A stretch of DNA of 36,225 bases from Amoebophrya sp. AT5.2. Lineage: Eukaryota; Sar; Dinophyceae; Syndiniales; Amoebophryaceae. The position numbers and the translations under genes were made by a program. The stretch covers positions 1 to 36,225 of the forward strand of contig RXOD01003934.1 of NCBI GenBank assembly GCA_005223375.1, in the 5' to 3' direction. The notes beneath the pieces are model-generated. The model saw only the letters and a list, made by a program, of their open reading frames with translations, ran no database searches and was not told the DNA's origin. Below, piece by piece: positions 21,001 to 30,552 of this stretch (its first letter is position 1; each line of letters begins with the position of its first letter).

Positions 21001-21433
21001 CGGCGGACGCGGGCGCCGCCCCGGTGGTCCTGCTGGCTAGGCCGCGACCCGTGCCGGCAGCGGCTGGGTATTCGCCGGCTGCTCCTCCATCCTGTTCCGC
21101 CTTCGCCATCAGCTCCGCCAGTTCCTGGGTGAAAGAGTCGCGGTCGTCGTCGTTGAACTCCGGGTCGGTCGCCCAGTCTGACAGCCGTTCCTTCGCGGCC
21201 ACCGTAGCGAGCTGGTGCGCGGAGTTCCGCGGCGGCCCGACGTTGCAGCCGGGGTGCAACAACGGAAACGCCGAGACGTCGCTCGTCATCGCCTCCTGCC
21301 GCGAGGCCCGACGCTCGGCGAGCTCCCGGTCCGTGGCGGGCGAACGCGTCGCGTACACATCGGAGTTGCGGTGCGGCCCACCAGTCAAGGTGTCCCGCAC
21401 CTTGGACAGCATCTTGGCGCCGGCGGGCGGCAT
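18048..21433 (-). CDS. CNBD-family voltage-gated-like cation channel, two exons, atypical pore
   Basis: Exon 1 is 21433-19942 (ATG) and exon 2 is 19795-18048, giving 1079 residues. Residues 1-295 are a disordered cytoplasmic N terminus. S1 to S5 occupy about 305-467. The hallmark FRTGFIHDGHIVMDPKEIRK and LHGWFWVDLLAN lies between S2 and S3, as in EAG/HCN/CNG channels. S4 is basic (KMRKQVKFLKWLK, RVTRLRRVL). The pore helix reads MYWHAMSTVMGAML at about 503-516, with no GYG or GFG filter. About 165 residues, normally 10-20, separate it from S6 (FFYCYFLKFLGLIMQAVLFA, about 690-712). The C-linker follows, and a CNBD at about 805-910 (MFMQGDAIYRRGEESDGFYI). Its phosphate-binding cassette has FGI in place of FGE and lacks the usual Arg, so cyclic-nucleotide binding is doubtful, as in EAG channels. 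Location is a membrane; ion selectivity cannot be deduced. Confidence 0.85.
19796..19941 (-). other. intron of the channel gene between S5 and pore helix (146 nt)
   Basis: Donor TTACAGG|GTACTCC at 19941 and acceptor CTCTTCAG|ACATGG at 19796, phase 1. The joined sequence runs HCLQ-DMVFPMYWHAMS, which puts a pore helix directly after the S5 turret as the channel fold requires. That structural fit is independent support for the join. Confidence 0.75.
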
Positions 21434-22786
21434 CCCCCTATGTATCGAGGACTGCTTAGGTCGCTATGGTATAATGCCTAGGTGGATCTGGGGCCGGGGC
21501 GGAAGCTCGAGCCAACTTCAACTTCTCCGAAGACACCAGAGGTGGAAGTAGACCACGACGCCCAGCGTTAGCTCTTAACCTTAGAGTACGAGTAACTAGA
21601 CGTCCAGCACCAGAGGTGCGCGTGCGGCACTTCTTCTCCTGCTGCTAGATCTTCAGTCCTCACCGGAGTAAGAACGGTGCTGAATCTATCGGGGCTTGCT
21701 ACGGAGACGTACCATGCTGGTGCGTAGTGTACAGGAAATGGAAATCAAAATCGACGTCAAATGCAAATCTATCTCTACCAATCAAGAGAAGAGGCAAGTG
21801 GTACTGTCGTTGGTGTCAACGAGGGCCTGGCATCCGTCGCGGTCTGGCAATACACCAAATTTGTGGAATCTTTTCATGTCAGTCGTCTATACGTGGGCCG
21901 TTAGTCTTAGTTTTTAATTGCCTCCACCACGAGGACTTTCCCAGATGCCGGAAACGACCACGCTTGTTGAGAGCCAGACGGAGTAGAGTCAAGGGTGCCC
22001 ACAATGAATGAGACGACGGAAATGATGAAGATCCGAGGTGGCACGAAAAAGAAAAACCAGCCAAGCCCGAACCGCAAATCAAGTAAGCAGAAGACAGAGT
22101 TATTTGTATTCCTCGCTGTCAGTTATTCAAGAGCATCACATCGGTGCACCGACGAAATCTTCAAGGAAGCAACAGAAGACACCGATCACTGCGCAATCGA
22201 GTACAGCAGGGGCACACAGATTCATCAATGAATGCGTAAAAATGTGCATTCAGTTCATCTGGATCATCGGTACTGTTGATTGAACGCGAGGACAGCTGCA
22301 CCTCCGACACATTGATTCCCTGCCTGTCATGCTGGTGCTTTGTTCTGTTCTCGATGCTTTGTTCTGTTCTCGATCTTCCGGTATTTTTTTTTTTTTGGTA
22401 GTGTCAGAATGAGTTGTGTCGCAGTCGCTGTCGCTTTGGAGGGCGTTTATCTGCGGTCTTCGCATTCACTCAGTCGCTCGGATTGCGCTTCAAGTCACTT
22501 GAAAATACGTTCGTCTTCGTAGCTGCAGAAGGATTCATTTTCATCTGGTCCATGAACTAGTACCTACTCAGACTGTCGATGGCCGCGTCATGGTCATGCT
22601 ATTCATTCGTTACTCTCCTTGCCGCGCACTGGCTGCCGCCGTACCTTCCCACTCCCAGCACTTTCGCCCGGAACTAAGTAGGTAGATCGATGAAGGTCAG
22701 GCAAAACTTTCGTTAGGATGAGGTTTGCAGCGTTCGCGGTGGGCAGCTGCCAAAGCATCTTATACTTACAGGATGGAAATCCGTCG
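21434..22786. other. intergenic region, no gene seen
   Basis: About 1.35 kb between the channel start and the RBR ligase stop. It is relatively AT-rich and holds only short frames. A run of twelve T lies at 22384-22395. A consensus-like splice donor (GTAAGTAT) on the minus strand near 22769 lies just after the RBR stop and may belong to its 3' untranslated region. No RNA gene was recognised. Confidence 0.45.
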
Positions 22787-25700
22787 TCAGTAGTTTCTGA
22801 GCCAGAAGACGTAGTCGTGGATCACTACTTTGCCTGTTAGACCACCTGCCATCGCCAGGACGCTGGCCGGCCTTCCCGGCTGATCTCGCCCCCCACCGGG
22901 CGCACCCCCCGGGAGCCCGCCAAATCGCTCCGCGTGCTCTTTCCGGAAGTGCGGAAATTTTCGCAGAAACGCCTTGATCGCAACCTCGCCCGCCTCCTTC
23001 ACCAGGGTCGAGTCGTAGTCCTTGTACGCCGGGCATTTGTCGCAGCTGCAGATCTGGTCCGGATCCGGCAAAAAGTGCGTGCAGAAGTGGTCGTAGTAGT
23101 TTGGGCCGAACAGCTGCTGCTTGCACACGTAGCACATGTGCGCGCCGCAGTCGGGGCACTTCATGTGGTTGCACCCGTCGCCTTTGCCGAACTGGAGCCC
23201 GCACTCCACGCAGTTCCGCACCTTCTTCTGCGACATTTGCTCCGAAACGTACTCGACGAACGACTCGTACGACGGACTCTGTTTGCCCACGGGAATTTTC
23301 AGCTTGTCCAGCGGGGAGTTCTTTCCTGCGCCAGCACCGCTCTCGTCGCTGCCGTTTGCGATCGCGCAGCTTCGGTGCGCGGCCTCGAACGTAGACTGCA
23401 GCTCGTAGTACTTCGACGGGATGATACGGCGCGCCCACCGCTGGCCCCGCGCGCGGTTCGGGTCGACGTTATTCCCCCTTTCTTGGTTTGCGAAATTCAC
23501 CTCATCGAGGTCGGCCGTGTTGTAGTTGAAGTTGGGGAAGTAGTGGGCTGCGTTTTTGCAGCCTTTGCAGTACAGCACCCCGCAGCGCTCGTTGGTGCAC
23601 CGCAGATTCACGGGCGCGGCGGAGGTTTCGACGGAGCACGCCTGCGAGACCATTTTCCACAGCGCGTAGTTGCGTCGCGCAGCTCGCTGGTGCCACACCT
23701 CGTCCTGGAAACCGAGGATGCGCTCGACAATCTCCCCCAGCACCTGCTCCACGTAGTAGTTGGCTCCGAACCCGTGCTGCAGGAGTGCGTAGAAGTAGCT
23801 GAAAAAGTCGGTCAAGCACGTCTCCAGCTGCGCCCCGTAGTACGCGTTGCTGTAAACGCGGTACTTGGTGTCGCCAGTTCGGCAGGGTACGCGGTCGAAC
23901 CCCCCGACCAGCCAGCCGTGCGGCGCCAACACGTCGTCGTTCACGTAAATGAGAGGGACGCGGTTGCGGACGTCGTGTTTCAGTTTCGCCGTGTAGAAGT
24001 GGAGCTTCTTCGCAATCTCCTGCGGCAGAAGCCAGCGCACGATGAAGGCGTAGTAACATGGAAAGATGTACTGGTAGTGGAAGTCGAGGGCCTGGAGTTC
24101 GGCCCAGACGTATATGCCGAGCCACAGCATGTCGTAGCAGAACTTCCACCACACGGCGAATGCGCCGAAAACTCCGGCCGCTTGCCAGACGCGCGCGACC
24201 GCCACAAAGCCTAAAAGCAGCACAACGGGGCCCGCGCGGCGGAAGACGGCGACGTAACCGATTGCCATCGCGAAGGAGGTGAGCCACCTGTATCCGCACA
24301 GCTCGGCTACAAGGGAGACTGGCACGTGCCTGTAGTCGCTCAGCGGCGGCTGCGAGAACGACAGGAGCTCGGCCACGTGGCTCAGGGCCGTCAGGGTCCT
24401 CGGGTGGTACAGCGGGGCAAATCCGAAAAAAAAGGAGGATTTGGGCCCGTAGGACAAGTCCGCCGCCTTCAGTTCGACGAAGCCGAACACAACGACGATC
24501 ACGAACAAGTTCACAAGCCCGGCAAAGCTGGACAGCTCGGCCTTGACCATGCTCGCAAAGGACGCGGGCGGAAAGGCTTGGTGCCCGCAGTAGGGGCAGA
24601 GATCGAGTTGCTCCAACGGTTCGTCGGCCGCGGCCGTCGATCGGCCGTTTGAAGTAGATATTGACGTTTCTGCTTCAGGGGAGCCGCTTGCGGCGGGTGG
24701 GGGTGCTGCAGCTCCGCTTCCATAGTAGGCCTCGAAGCTTTTCTGCGATCTCCTGTGGCTCACCTTCAGCACGTTGACGCAGATGCGCAACTCCAAAACC
24801 GCACACTTCAGAATGGACAAAACGGCCATGACCATGATCGAAACCACGTTGGTTTTCCAAACGGTGCTGGCGGTTTTCATTGCGCCCCTTTCTTGGGTAT
24901 TGATGTCCCCGCGGCCCGCAGCGGCTGCAGCCCCGGCGCCTTCTGCTTGTTGCGCACCCGGCTGCCGAGGATCTCCCTCCGCGGCGGGGGCCCCCCGGTA
25001 CTTGTTACCTGTACCGTTCCCGCTATCCTGGAACTTCGCCGCGTTCTTTTTTGCCTTCAGTAAACTTCGCTTCAGCCACCATTTTTCGAGCTTCTGCAGG
25101 TGCTTGTTCGAGGCGATCGAATTCGATGCCGATGTCGCTACGTGTGTTTCGGTTGTTCCATCGACGCCACGATACCATTCTCGCTCGTCCTGCTCCGACA
25201 CTTCCACACAGACGAGATCGTCCACACTGCCCGCCGGCGTTGCCAGCAACAGCAAACTCTCCCGGCTGATGAAGCTCTCGCAGGGGTCGGCTCCGCTGCA
25301 CGAGAAGCACAGAAGCCGTTGCGCGTCCGCGTACTTCTGCGTGATCTCAGAGCCGTACTGCCCCCCGCACAAATTGTCGATGAAAGTCTTCACGCACTGC
25401 TTGCAGAAAACGTGACCGTGCTCCTCGCAGGCAACGCACTCCTCGGGGAGAAAATCGTCACCGAAGCAACACTCGCACTCGAGGTAGTTGCGCTCGTGGT
25501 GGATCTTCACCCACGTTTTTCTGTTCGACGCGTTGGCCACAATACCTGATCCTGGAATTGTTCTGGGTACAGACGCAGAAGATGTTGGCGCCAGGGGTTG
25601 CATTTCGAGACTTCGTTGGTGCAGCGGTCGTTCCGGAGTGAGAAAATCCCGGCCGCTCATCCGAGGATCAGCTGCGCGTGATTGCCTGGTGCTCGACGAC

Positions 25701-28522
25701 AACGCAGAACCCGCACCGGCACCGCCCTCATCGTCTAGTAAAGGTTGCTGACTAATTTTAATATCATGATCGTTTCCGCAGCAGTAGTTGTTCCCGCGCC
25801 TTTTTCGGAGACCTGGTTGTGCGTTGCTGTTGCTGTCTTCGCTCGTCGTGGCAGGCGAGGAGTTCTTTGAGTTTGAACGTGACGTGTTGGCGTAGTCCGG
25901 CGACTCAGCACCGCCGCCTGCCGGCGTGCGAAATTCCTCCGGCGGCGGAGGAGGTCGATTCACCAACACGGCGATTTCTTCCTCCTCGTGGTTCCACTTT
26001 TTACTGAGCGCCACGGCCATTTCCGCGTCCGCGACCGCCTGTTGTCCCTGCCGCAGCCGCAGCAGGGCCTTCGGCATCCGCGCCTGGTGCGCCCGCAGTT
26101 CGTTCGGGGTCAGGCCGTCCACGCCGCGGACTGCAGCAGCGTTCACGCCGAACATCCAGTTCCAGATTGACTTTTTGTCCTCCAACTCGTTCCTCGTCTG
26201 CTGCTGGTTCAGAATGTCCACGCACTTCGGCAGGTAGAAGTTGTATTCCGCCAGAACCGCCCGCAGGTGCTTCAGCCCCACATGAGGGTACTCCTTTTTC
26301 GCCCAGAGCAGCGTCTGCTTCTGCTGCTCGGGCGTGGCGAAGCCGTCCTTCTCGTAGTCGATTTCGGTACGCTCGTCCACTGCGAACTGCTGCGCGCTCA
26401 TCGCGCTTGCCTGCATCAGGGCCTGAAGCCGCTTATCGATCCCTCCCGCTTTCCTGCTGCGTGCATTGGGGTTCACGGTCGTGGGGTGCACCCTGGCTGC
26501 AGCAGGAGCTGCTGCGCCAGGAGCAAGCAAACCCCCCGCGCCAGCTGCTCCGCCACCCAGCACCTCTCCGGCGCCGCGTTGTGTAGCCGACGTTCTGTTC
26601 TCGATCTCGTCAATCGTCGGCTTCTCGTTCAACAGCGCACTTGCTCCGATCACTACGTTGCGCGTCTGGATGCAGACTTCCCGCTTGTGGTTCAGGTGGG
26701 AGAGCGGAAACAACCGGTCGTAGAACCGCAGCTGCTGGTTGCGCGACATGCGGAAACTCGACTGGATCGCCTCCAGCTTCGCGATGATCTGCGTGTGCGT
26801 TTCCTCCAGCCACGCTTTCGGCGGCGGCCGCCCGCGGGCGCGCTTCGTGATCTGCGAGTAAAGAGTGGGGCGTTCATCTTCATCTGGGTGGCTGCCGGGC
26901 GCTGCTGCGGAGACCGTCGCCCTCGTTGGTGATTGCTTAAAATTGCGCAGTAAGTTTCTTAAGGCAACATCATTTTCATTCTCCCACGTCGTTGGTGAAC
27001 TTGGTGGCAGTGGTGGTGGCGGTGGCGGACGGGAACTGCTGGAACTAGAAGACGATGACAATGTAGATGTTTGTGTTTCGTCCCCTCGACCACTGATCGC
27101 ACCAGGTGCTGGGGGAGGCGGCGGCGGCGGCGGTCTTGTTCCTACAGGCTGGTAGCCTGGCCCTAGACTATGTCGCACTGCGGTCGTCGTACGCGTAGGG
27201 TACACGTGGAGCCCTCGTGTCGCGATTTCGTTCTTGCCGCTCTGTGGACGCCCGGTAGCAATCTGCGCATCCGGCGCAGCTGCATCCTGCTTGAAGAACC
27301 GGAGCGCCAAGTAGAACTTTTTCTCCGCCGTTGACAAGCTAGATTGCTTTTGGTTCTCCTTCTTTTGCTGTGTGGGCGGTAGCTTATCCAGGATTCGTAT
27401 TCGCACACATACGTCCTCGAGCTCCGTGTACGATGCTTCGACGCCGGCGTTAACCAATTGCGCGAGATTAAAGCCGTCACCGTCTTCGCGGCCAAAGGTT
27501 GTAGACGTACTCGCGGTTGCTGCATCTCCTCCGAGCAGCGTGTCACTTGTCTCAGCCAGCGGGACCACCATGTCCGGAGGAGAAAAATCGTCGAGGCTGA
27601 TGTCCTCACCCCCCAGGCTCAGCTCTCCGCGAAACGCGGCCTCTGTCAGCAGCGGCCAGAAAAGAATGCGGTCGGTGATCACCCGCACAAGCAGTTGGAG
27701 GTCCGCTAGAGAGGAATCCACGGCTTTCAGCATCTTCATCTGGTCAACGCATTCCGATGCGACAGTCGGGTCGACCGACATTTCGCATTCTTGACGAGTT
27801 ATTCGCCAGCCTCCTTCCTCATCCTCTCCTGCGAGAGCGTCCGTGAGGTCCTCTTGTCGGGCACTGCTAGATGAAGGTGCTGAAGCCCGGGAGGTATTCC
27901 TACTCGAGCTCGAGGAGCTCCTGTTGCTGTTATCGCTGCCGCGGCCCAAGATGAGGCGACTGAGCAATCCAGACTTCAGCAGCCGCGCCATCTGTTTCTT
28001 CGCGACCACGATCGTGTCTGTAGTACTACTGTCGTCTGTAGTTCTGGGGGCGGCGGCAGTTGCTGTTGCTGTTGCTTCTCCGACTCCTCCGCGTGCGACA
28101 TTTCCATCTTCACGTTCACGTAGTCGTCGGCCCCCCTCTCCTTCTTCTTCATCCGGCGGAAACAGCCTCCGCCAGAGCAGAACGATCGGCGCCACCAGCT
28201 CCTCGTCCTCATCTCCGCCGTTGCCACGGCCGCCCGCCGCCGCTCCGCGAAAGTTGTTGCCGCCGCGACCACCTCGACCGGCAGTGGAGGCTCTTGTCCG
28301 ATTTCGCTTCTTCGAGGACGACGCCTCTGCATCTAACTTCGCGCGCAAGTTCGCGTCGTCGCGCCCGTAAGCGACGATAGCAGTGGCGACGGCGCCCTGG
28401 GGAGCGTCGGGAAACAGCGGCGCGTAGTACTCGAGCATCTCCCGTTCGGTTGCCGTGAGCTTGTAAAGCTCGCTAGGTGCAAGGGAGCCACCCAAAGCAT
28501 CGCTCGAACTCGTGTTGCCCAT
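22787..28522 (-). CDS. TRIAD3/RNF216-like RBR E3 ubiquitin ligase with membrane segment inside the IBR
   Basis: One uninterrupted frame of 1911 residues from the ATG at 28522. It begins MGNTSS, a consensus N-myristoylation signal. A CUE/UBA-like helix bundle is at about 24-66 (LFPDAPQGAVATAIVAYGRD), and a second one at about 735-775 (EYPHVGLKHLRAVLAEYNF). Poly-Pro and poly-Ser linkers lie between. RING1 is at about 1012-1095 (ECECCFGDDF, VFCKQCVKTFIDN, LLCFSCSGADPC). IBR begins at about 1306 with LCPYCGHQAF and resumes at about 1640 with LRCTNERCGVLYCKGC. The 330 residues between contain several hydrophobic helices (LFVIVVVFGFVEL, WLTSFAMAIGYVAVF, VVLLLGFVAVARV, MLWLGIYVW). Another helix lies between RING1 and IBR (VSIMVMAVLSILKCAV). 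RING2 is at about 1765-1800 with VECGLQFGKGDGCNHMKCPDCGAHMCYVC; the Cys in GCNHM or its neighbours would carry ubiquitin thioester as in RBR ligases. YDHFCTHF follows, as in RNF216. Predicted role: membrane-bound ubiquitin ligase. Confidence 0.85.
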   Translation of the reverse strand: MGNTSSSDALGGSLAPSELYKLTATEREMLEYYAPLFPDAPQGAVATAIVAYGRDDANLRAKLDAEASSSKKRNRTRASTAGRGGRGGNNFRGAAAGGRGNGGDEDEELVAPIVLLWRRLFPPDEEEGEGGRRLREREDGNVARGGVGEATATATAAAPRTTDDSSTTDTIVVAKKQMARLLKSGLLSRLILGRGSDNSNRSSSSSSRNTSRASAPSSSSARQEDLTDALAGEDEEGGWRITRQECEMSVDPTVASECVDQMKMLKAVDSSLADLQLLVRVITDRILFWPLLTEAAFRGELSLGGEDISLDDFSPPDMVVPLAETSDTLLGGDAATASTSTTFGREDGDGFNLAQLVNAGVEASYTELEDVCVRIRILDKLPPTQQKKENQKQSSLSTAEKKFYLALRFFKQDAAAPDAQIATGRPQSGKNEIATRGLHVYPTRTTTAVRHSLGPGYQPVGTRPPPPPPPPAPGAISGRGDETQTSTLSSSSSSSSSRPPPPPPLPPSSPTTWENENDVALRNLLRNFKQSPTRATVSAAAPGSHPDEDERPTLYSQITKRARGRPPPKAWLEETHTQIIAKLEAIQSSFRMSRNQQLRFYDRLFPLSHLNHKREVCIQTRNVVIGASALLNEKPTIDEIENRTSATQRGAGEVLGGGAAGAGGLLAPGAAAPAAARVHPTTVNPNARSRKAGGIDKRLQALMQASAMSAQQFAVDERTEIDYEKDGFATPEQQKQTLLWAKKEYPHVGLKHLRAVLAEYNFYLPKCVDILNQQQTRNELEDKKSIWNWMFGVNAAAVRGVDGLTPNELRAHQARMPKALLRLRQGQQAVADAEMAVALSKKWNHEEEEIAVLVNRPPPPPEEFRTPAGGGAESPDYANTSRSNSKNSSPATTSEDSNSNAQPGLRKRRGNNYCCGNDHDIKISQQPLLDDEGGAGAGSALSSSTRQSRAADPRMSGRDFLTPERPLHQRSLEMQPLAPTSSASVPRTIPGSGIVANASNRKTWVKIHHERNYLECECCFGDDFLPEECVACEEHGHVFCKQCVKTFIDNLCGGQYGSEITQKYADAQRLLCFSCSGADPCESFISRESLLLLATPAGSVDDLVCVEVSEQDEREWYRGVDGTTETHVATSASNSIASNKHLQKLEKWWLKRSLLKAKKNAAKFQDSGNGTGNKYRGAPAAEGDPRQPGAQQAEGAGAAAAAGRGDINTQERGAMKTASTVWKTNVVSIMVMAVLSILKCAVLELRICVNVLKVSHRRSQKSFEAYYGSGAAAPPPAASGSPEAETSISTSNGRSTAAADEPLEQLDLCPYCGHQAFPPASFASMVKAELSSFAGLVNLFVIVVVFGFVELKAADLSYGPKSSFFFGFAPLYHPRTLTALSHVAELLSFSQPPLSDYRHVPVSLVAELCGYRWLTSFAMAIGYVAVFRRAGPVVLLLGFVAVARVWQAAGVFGAFAVWWKFCYDMLWLGIYVWAELQALDFHYQYIFPCYYAFIVRWLLPQEIAKKLHFYTAKLKHDVRNRVPLIYVNDDVLAPHGWLVGGFDRVPCRTGDTKYRVYSNAYYGAQLETCLTDFFSYFYALLQHGFGANYYVEQVLGEIVERILGFQDEVWHQRAARRNYALWKMVSQACSVETSAAPVNLRCTNERCGVLYCKGCKNAAHYFPNFNYNTADLDEVNFANQERGNNVDPNRARGQRWARRIIPSKYYELQSTFEAAHRSCAIANGSDESGAGAGKNSPLDKLKIPVGKQSPSYESFVEYVSEQMSQKKVRNCVECGLQFGKGDGCNHMKCPDCGAHMCYVCKQQLFGPNYYDHFCTHFLPDPDQICSCDKCPAYKDYDSTLVKEAGEVAIKAFLRKFPHFRKEHAERFGGLPGGAPGGGRDQPGRPASVLAMAGGLTGKVVIHDYVFWLRNY

Positions 28523-29550
28523 GACGGTTGTTCACGACCTGCGCGTCGGATGGTTGTTCACCTGCGCGTCAGAAAGTGACGCGATCAACGCGGCCATCTT
28601 GGTCCGACAGTTTTGCGTAAGTAGTGCTAGTCTCTTCCATGTTGAGGGGTCGCTCTTGCCAGTAGAACTCAGTTCAACTGCGGGAGGTCCTGTCAGTCGT
28701 AGTTCCGAGATCGTGTACAAATCGTTGCCGGGCTGATGTCCGTGGGGTGTCGACTTTGCGACTTCTCTCAGCGAGCACGCAGTCATGATTCCATTGTTTC
28801 AACATACAACTTTGCAGATGAAGATATCATCATGACTGACCACTTTTCCATTAACTCAACGCTCGTCGCGCAAATTATGCTAGCGATCGAATTGCAAGCA
28901 AGAACGATCGACGATCCCCATGCATCACCAATCATCTTCTTGGGATCGAAAAAAAAGGTTTCCGTTCCCTTCCGGATTAATTTGCTCGCGGCTCACGACG
29001 ACGTGAAATAAATGGCGGCGACCGAAGGTGGGACCGAGGTTTGAAGTGAACGTTGATCGGAAAGGCACGTCGCGCAGGACAAATTCAAATTGCCAGCATG
29101 ACCATGAGCATCACACCACGAGAGGTCGAACATGCAGAGTAGTCCATCGCGTGTCCAAATGAAGTCGTTGGTGCCACAGCAGCAGTTTGACGCGCACTTC
29201 AGGTACCATGACCATCTCCAAAAACTTTCATTGATGCGCCAGGAGCACGACACAGTCCACTGAATCTGAAACTGAAGCTGCGCCTTCTTCTACTACTATC
29301 TTTGTTGGTTTGAAATGAAAATAGATAAGGCCATCTTCGATGCTGAAACGGTGTCGAGACTCTTTTCGCTACCGAAGCAGCAAACCATTTGGTGCTCACC
29401 TGGTTATCCACCAAGTTGTCGAGTACCTTGCGGCCGGAAAGCAAACTAACCAGTCAGTGCAGTGCTGTGGTAAAAACGGGCGGAAGCAAAACTGCTTCGC
29501 TTCCGAAGAGGAACATAAGAAGAAAAAGATAAATCTGATGAAATACGTGT
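28523..29550. other. intergenic region, no gene seen
   Basis: About 1 kb between the RBR ligase start and the nucleoredoxin-like gene stop. Only short frames without family features cross it. A purine-rich stretch lies at 28948-28960. It should carry the upstream region of the RBR gene. I see no RNA gene. Confidence 0.45.
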
Positions 29551-30294
29551 TCAGCTTATGCAGCATCCGCCGCGTTTTTTTGGCCGCCCGGTCACTGGAT
29601 CTAGATGTGGCGGCAGTACCGATTTCACCTCGCTACTTTTTTGCTCCAGCACCTCCCCAGAGCCAGACCCTGTTCCGCCGCCTGGCGTCGGGCCGGGTGA
29701 CCCGGGCCCCGCGGGACAAGGACTGGGCGATGGATTGGGCGTCGGGCTCGGAGCGGGTGGTCCCCTGTACACAAAGTTGCTTCCCGGTGGCTTCGTCGAC
29801 GGGTCCGTCAGAAACTTCGCTTCTCGGTCCTTGCTCAGGACTAGACCGCGTCCGTCCTTGTCGTACACGTCCCCTTTCACCGTGAGAAAAATCAGCGTCG
29901 GGATGCCCGAAATGCCGAACTTCGTGGCCAGTTCCGAGCGGTAGTCTTTCTTTGCGTCCTTCGCGTGGAACGGGATCGCCAAGAACGAGGTCGCGTTCAG
30001 TGGCGGCGCGGAGGCGGCACCCCCCATCTCCTTGTCGTAGTACTCCTGCATCGAAACGGCCTCGCGGTCGCTGCTGCAAAACACCACGTCCAGGCCCTTG
30101 GCCGCGCAGTCGTTCTTCAGGTACCAGTCACGCAGCTGCGGCGTGAAGGACCGGCACGGCGGGCACCAGTGCGCGGAGAAGTACAGGGCCACGCAGCTCT
30201 TCTCGTTCTGGATATTCATACCGTACGCGTCAGTTGATACCTCCTCCTTCCCGCGGAGGAGCGTCGGCCCCAAAAGCTCGGACCAAAAGGACAT
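29551..30294 (-). CDS. nucleoredoxin/tryparedoxin-like thioredoxin-fold protein with CaaX-like end
   Basis: The frame is open with an ATG at 30552, but I choose the ATG at 30294 because nucleoredoxin-like proteins typically start just before the first strand (MSFWSELLG), and the upstream 86 residues look unconserved. The product is 247 residues. The thioredoxin fold has VALYFSAHWCPPCRSFTPQL with the redox pair Cys44/Cys47, then VVFCSSDREA, then the cis-Pro loop FGISGIPTLIFL. The WCPPC motif and FSSD-type strand are typical of nucleoredoxin and tryparedoxin. After a Pro/Gly-rich linker the protein ends KKRGGCCIS: a basic patch followed by a C-terminal CCIS box fitting a farnesylation site. Predicted role: thiol-disulphide oxidoreductase tethered to a membrane. 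If the 30552 ATG is used there would be an N-terminal extension with no clear targeting signal. Confidence 0.82.
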   Translation of the reverse strand: MSFWSELLGPTLLRGKEEVSTDAYGMNIQNEKSCVALYFSAHWCPPCRSFTPQLRDWYLKNDCAAKGLDVVFCSSDREAVSMQEYYDKEMGGAASAPPLNATSFLAIPFHAKDAKKDYRSELATKFGISGIPTLIFLTVKGDVYDKDGRGLVLSKDREAKFLTDPSTKPPGSNFVYRGPPAPSPTPNPSPSPCPAGPGSPGPTPGGGTGSGSGEVLEQKSSEVKSVLPPHLDPVTGRPKKRGGCCIS

Positions 30295-30552
30295 CCTCTT
30301 CGCTCCTCTCGGATTCCAAGTCTGTGCGCTGCTGTCGATTCGAGAATGAATGTATTTCAGAGGGTCTCCGAGCAATAAACAGTGTCCGCTGTCGTGCGGG
30401 GTATGCGCTTCCGCCTGCCCACCAGAAGAGGTAAAGTGGCACTTTAATGGTGAAAAAAATGAAGAAATCGCTTGGTGAACCGATGCAGATCGACACCGAG
30501 AACTGACAGCTTGGCTTACAGAGTCCCTTGTTGGTGTTCGAGTTTGACCCAT

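Noticed and set aside
22934..24214. 426-codon plus-strand frame
   Set aside because: Antisense of the IBR/RING2 region of the ubiquitin ligase; no family features.
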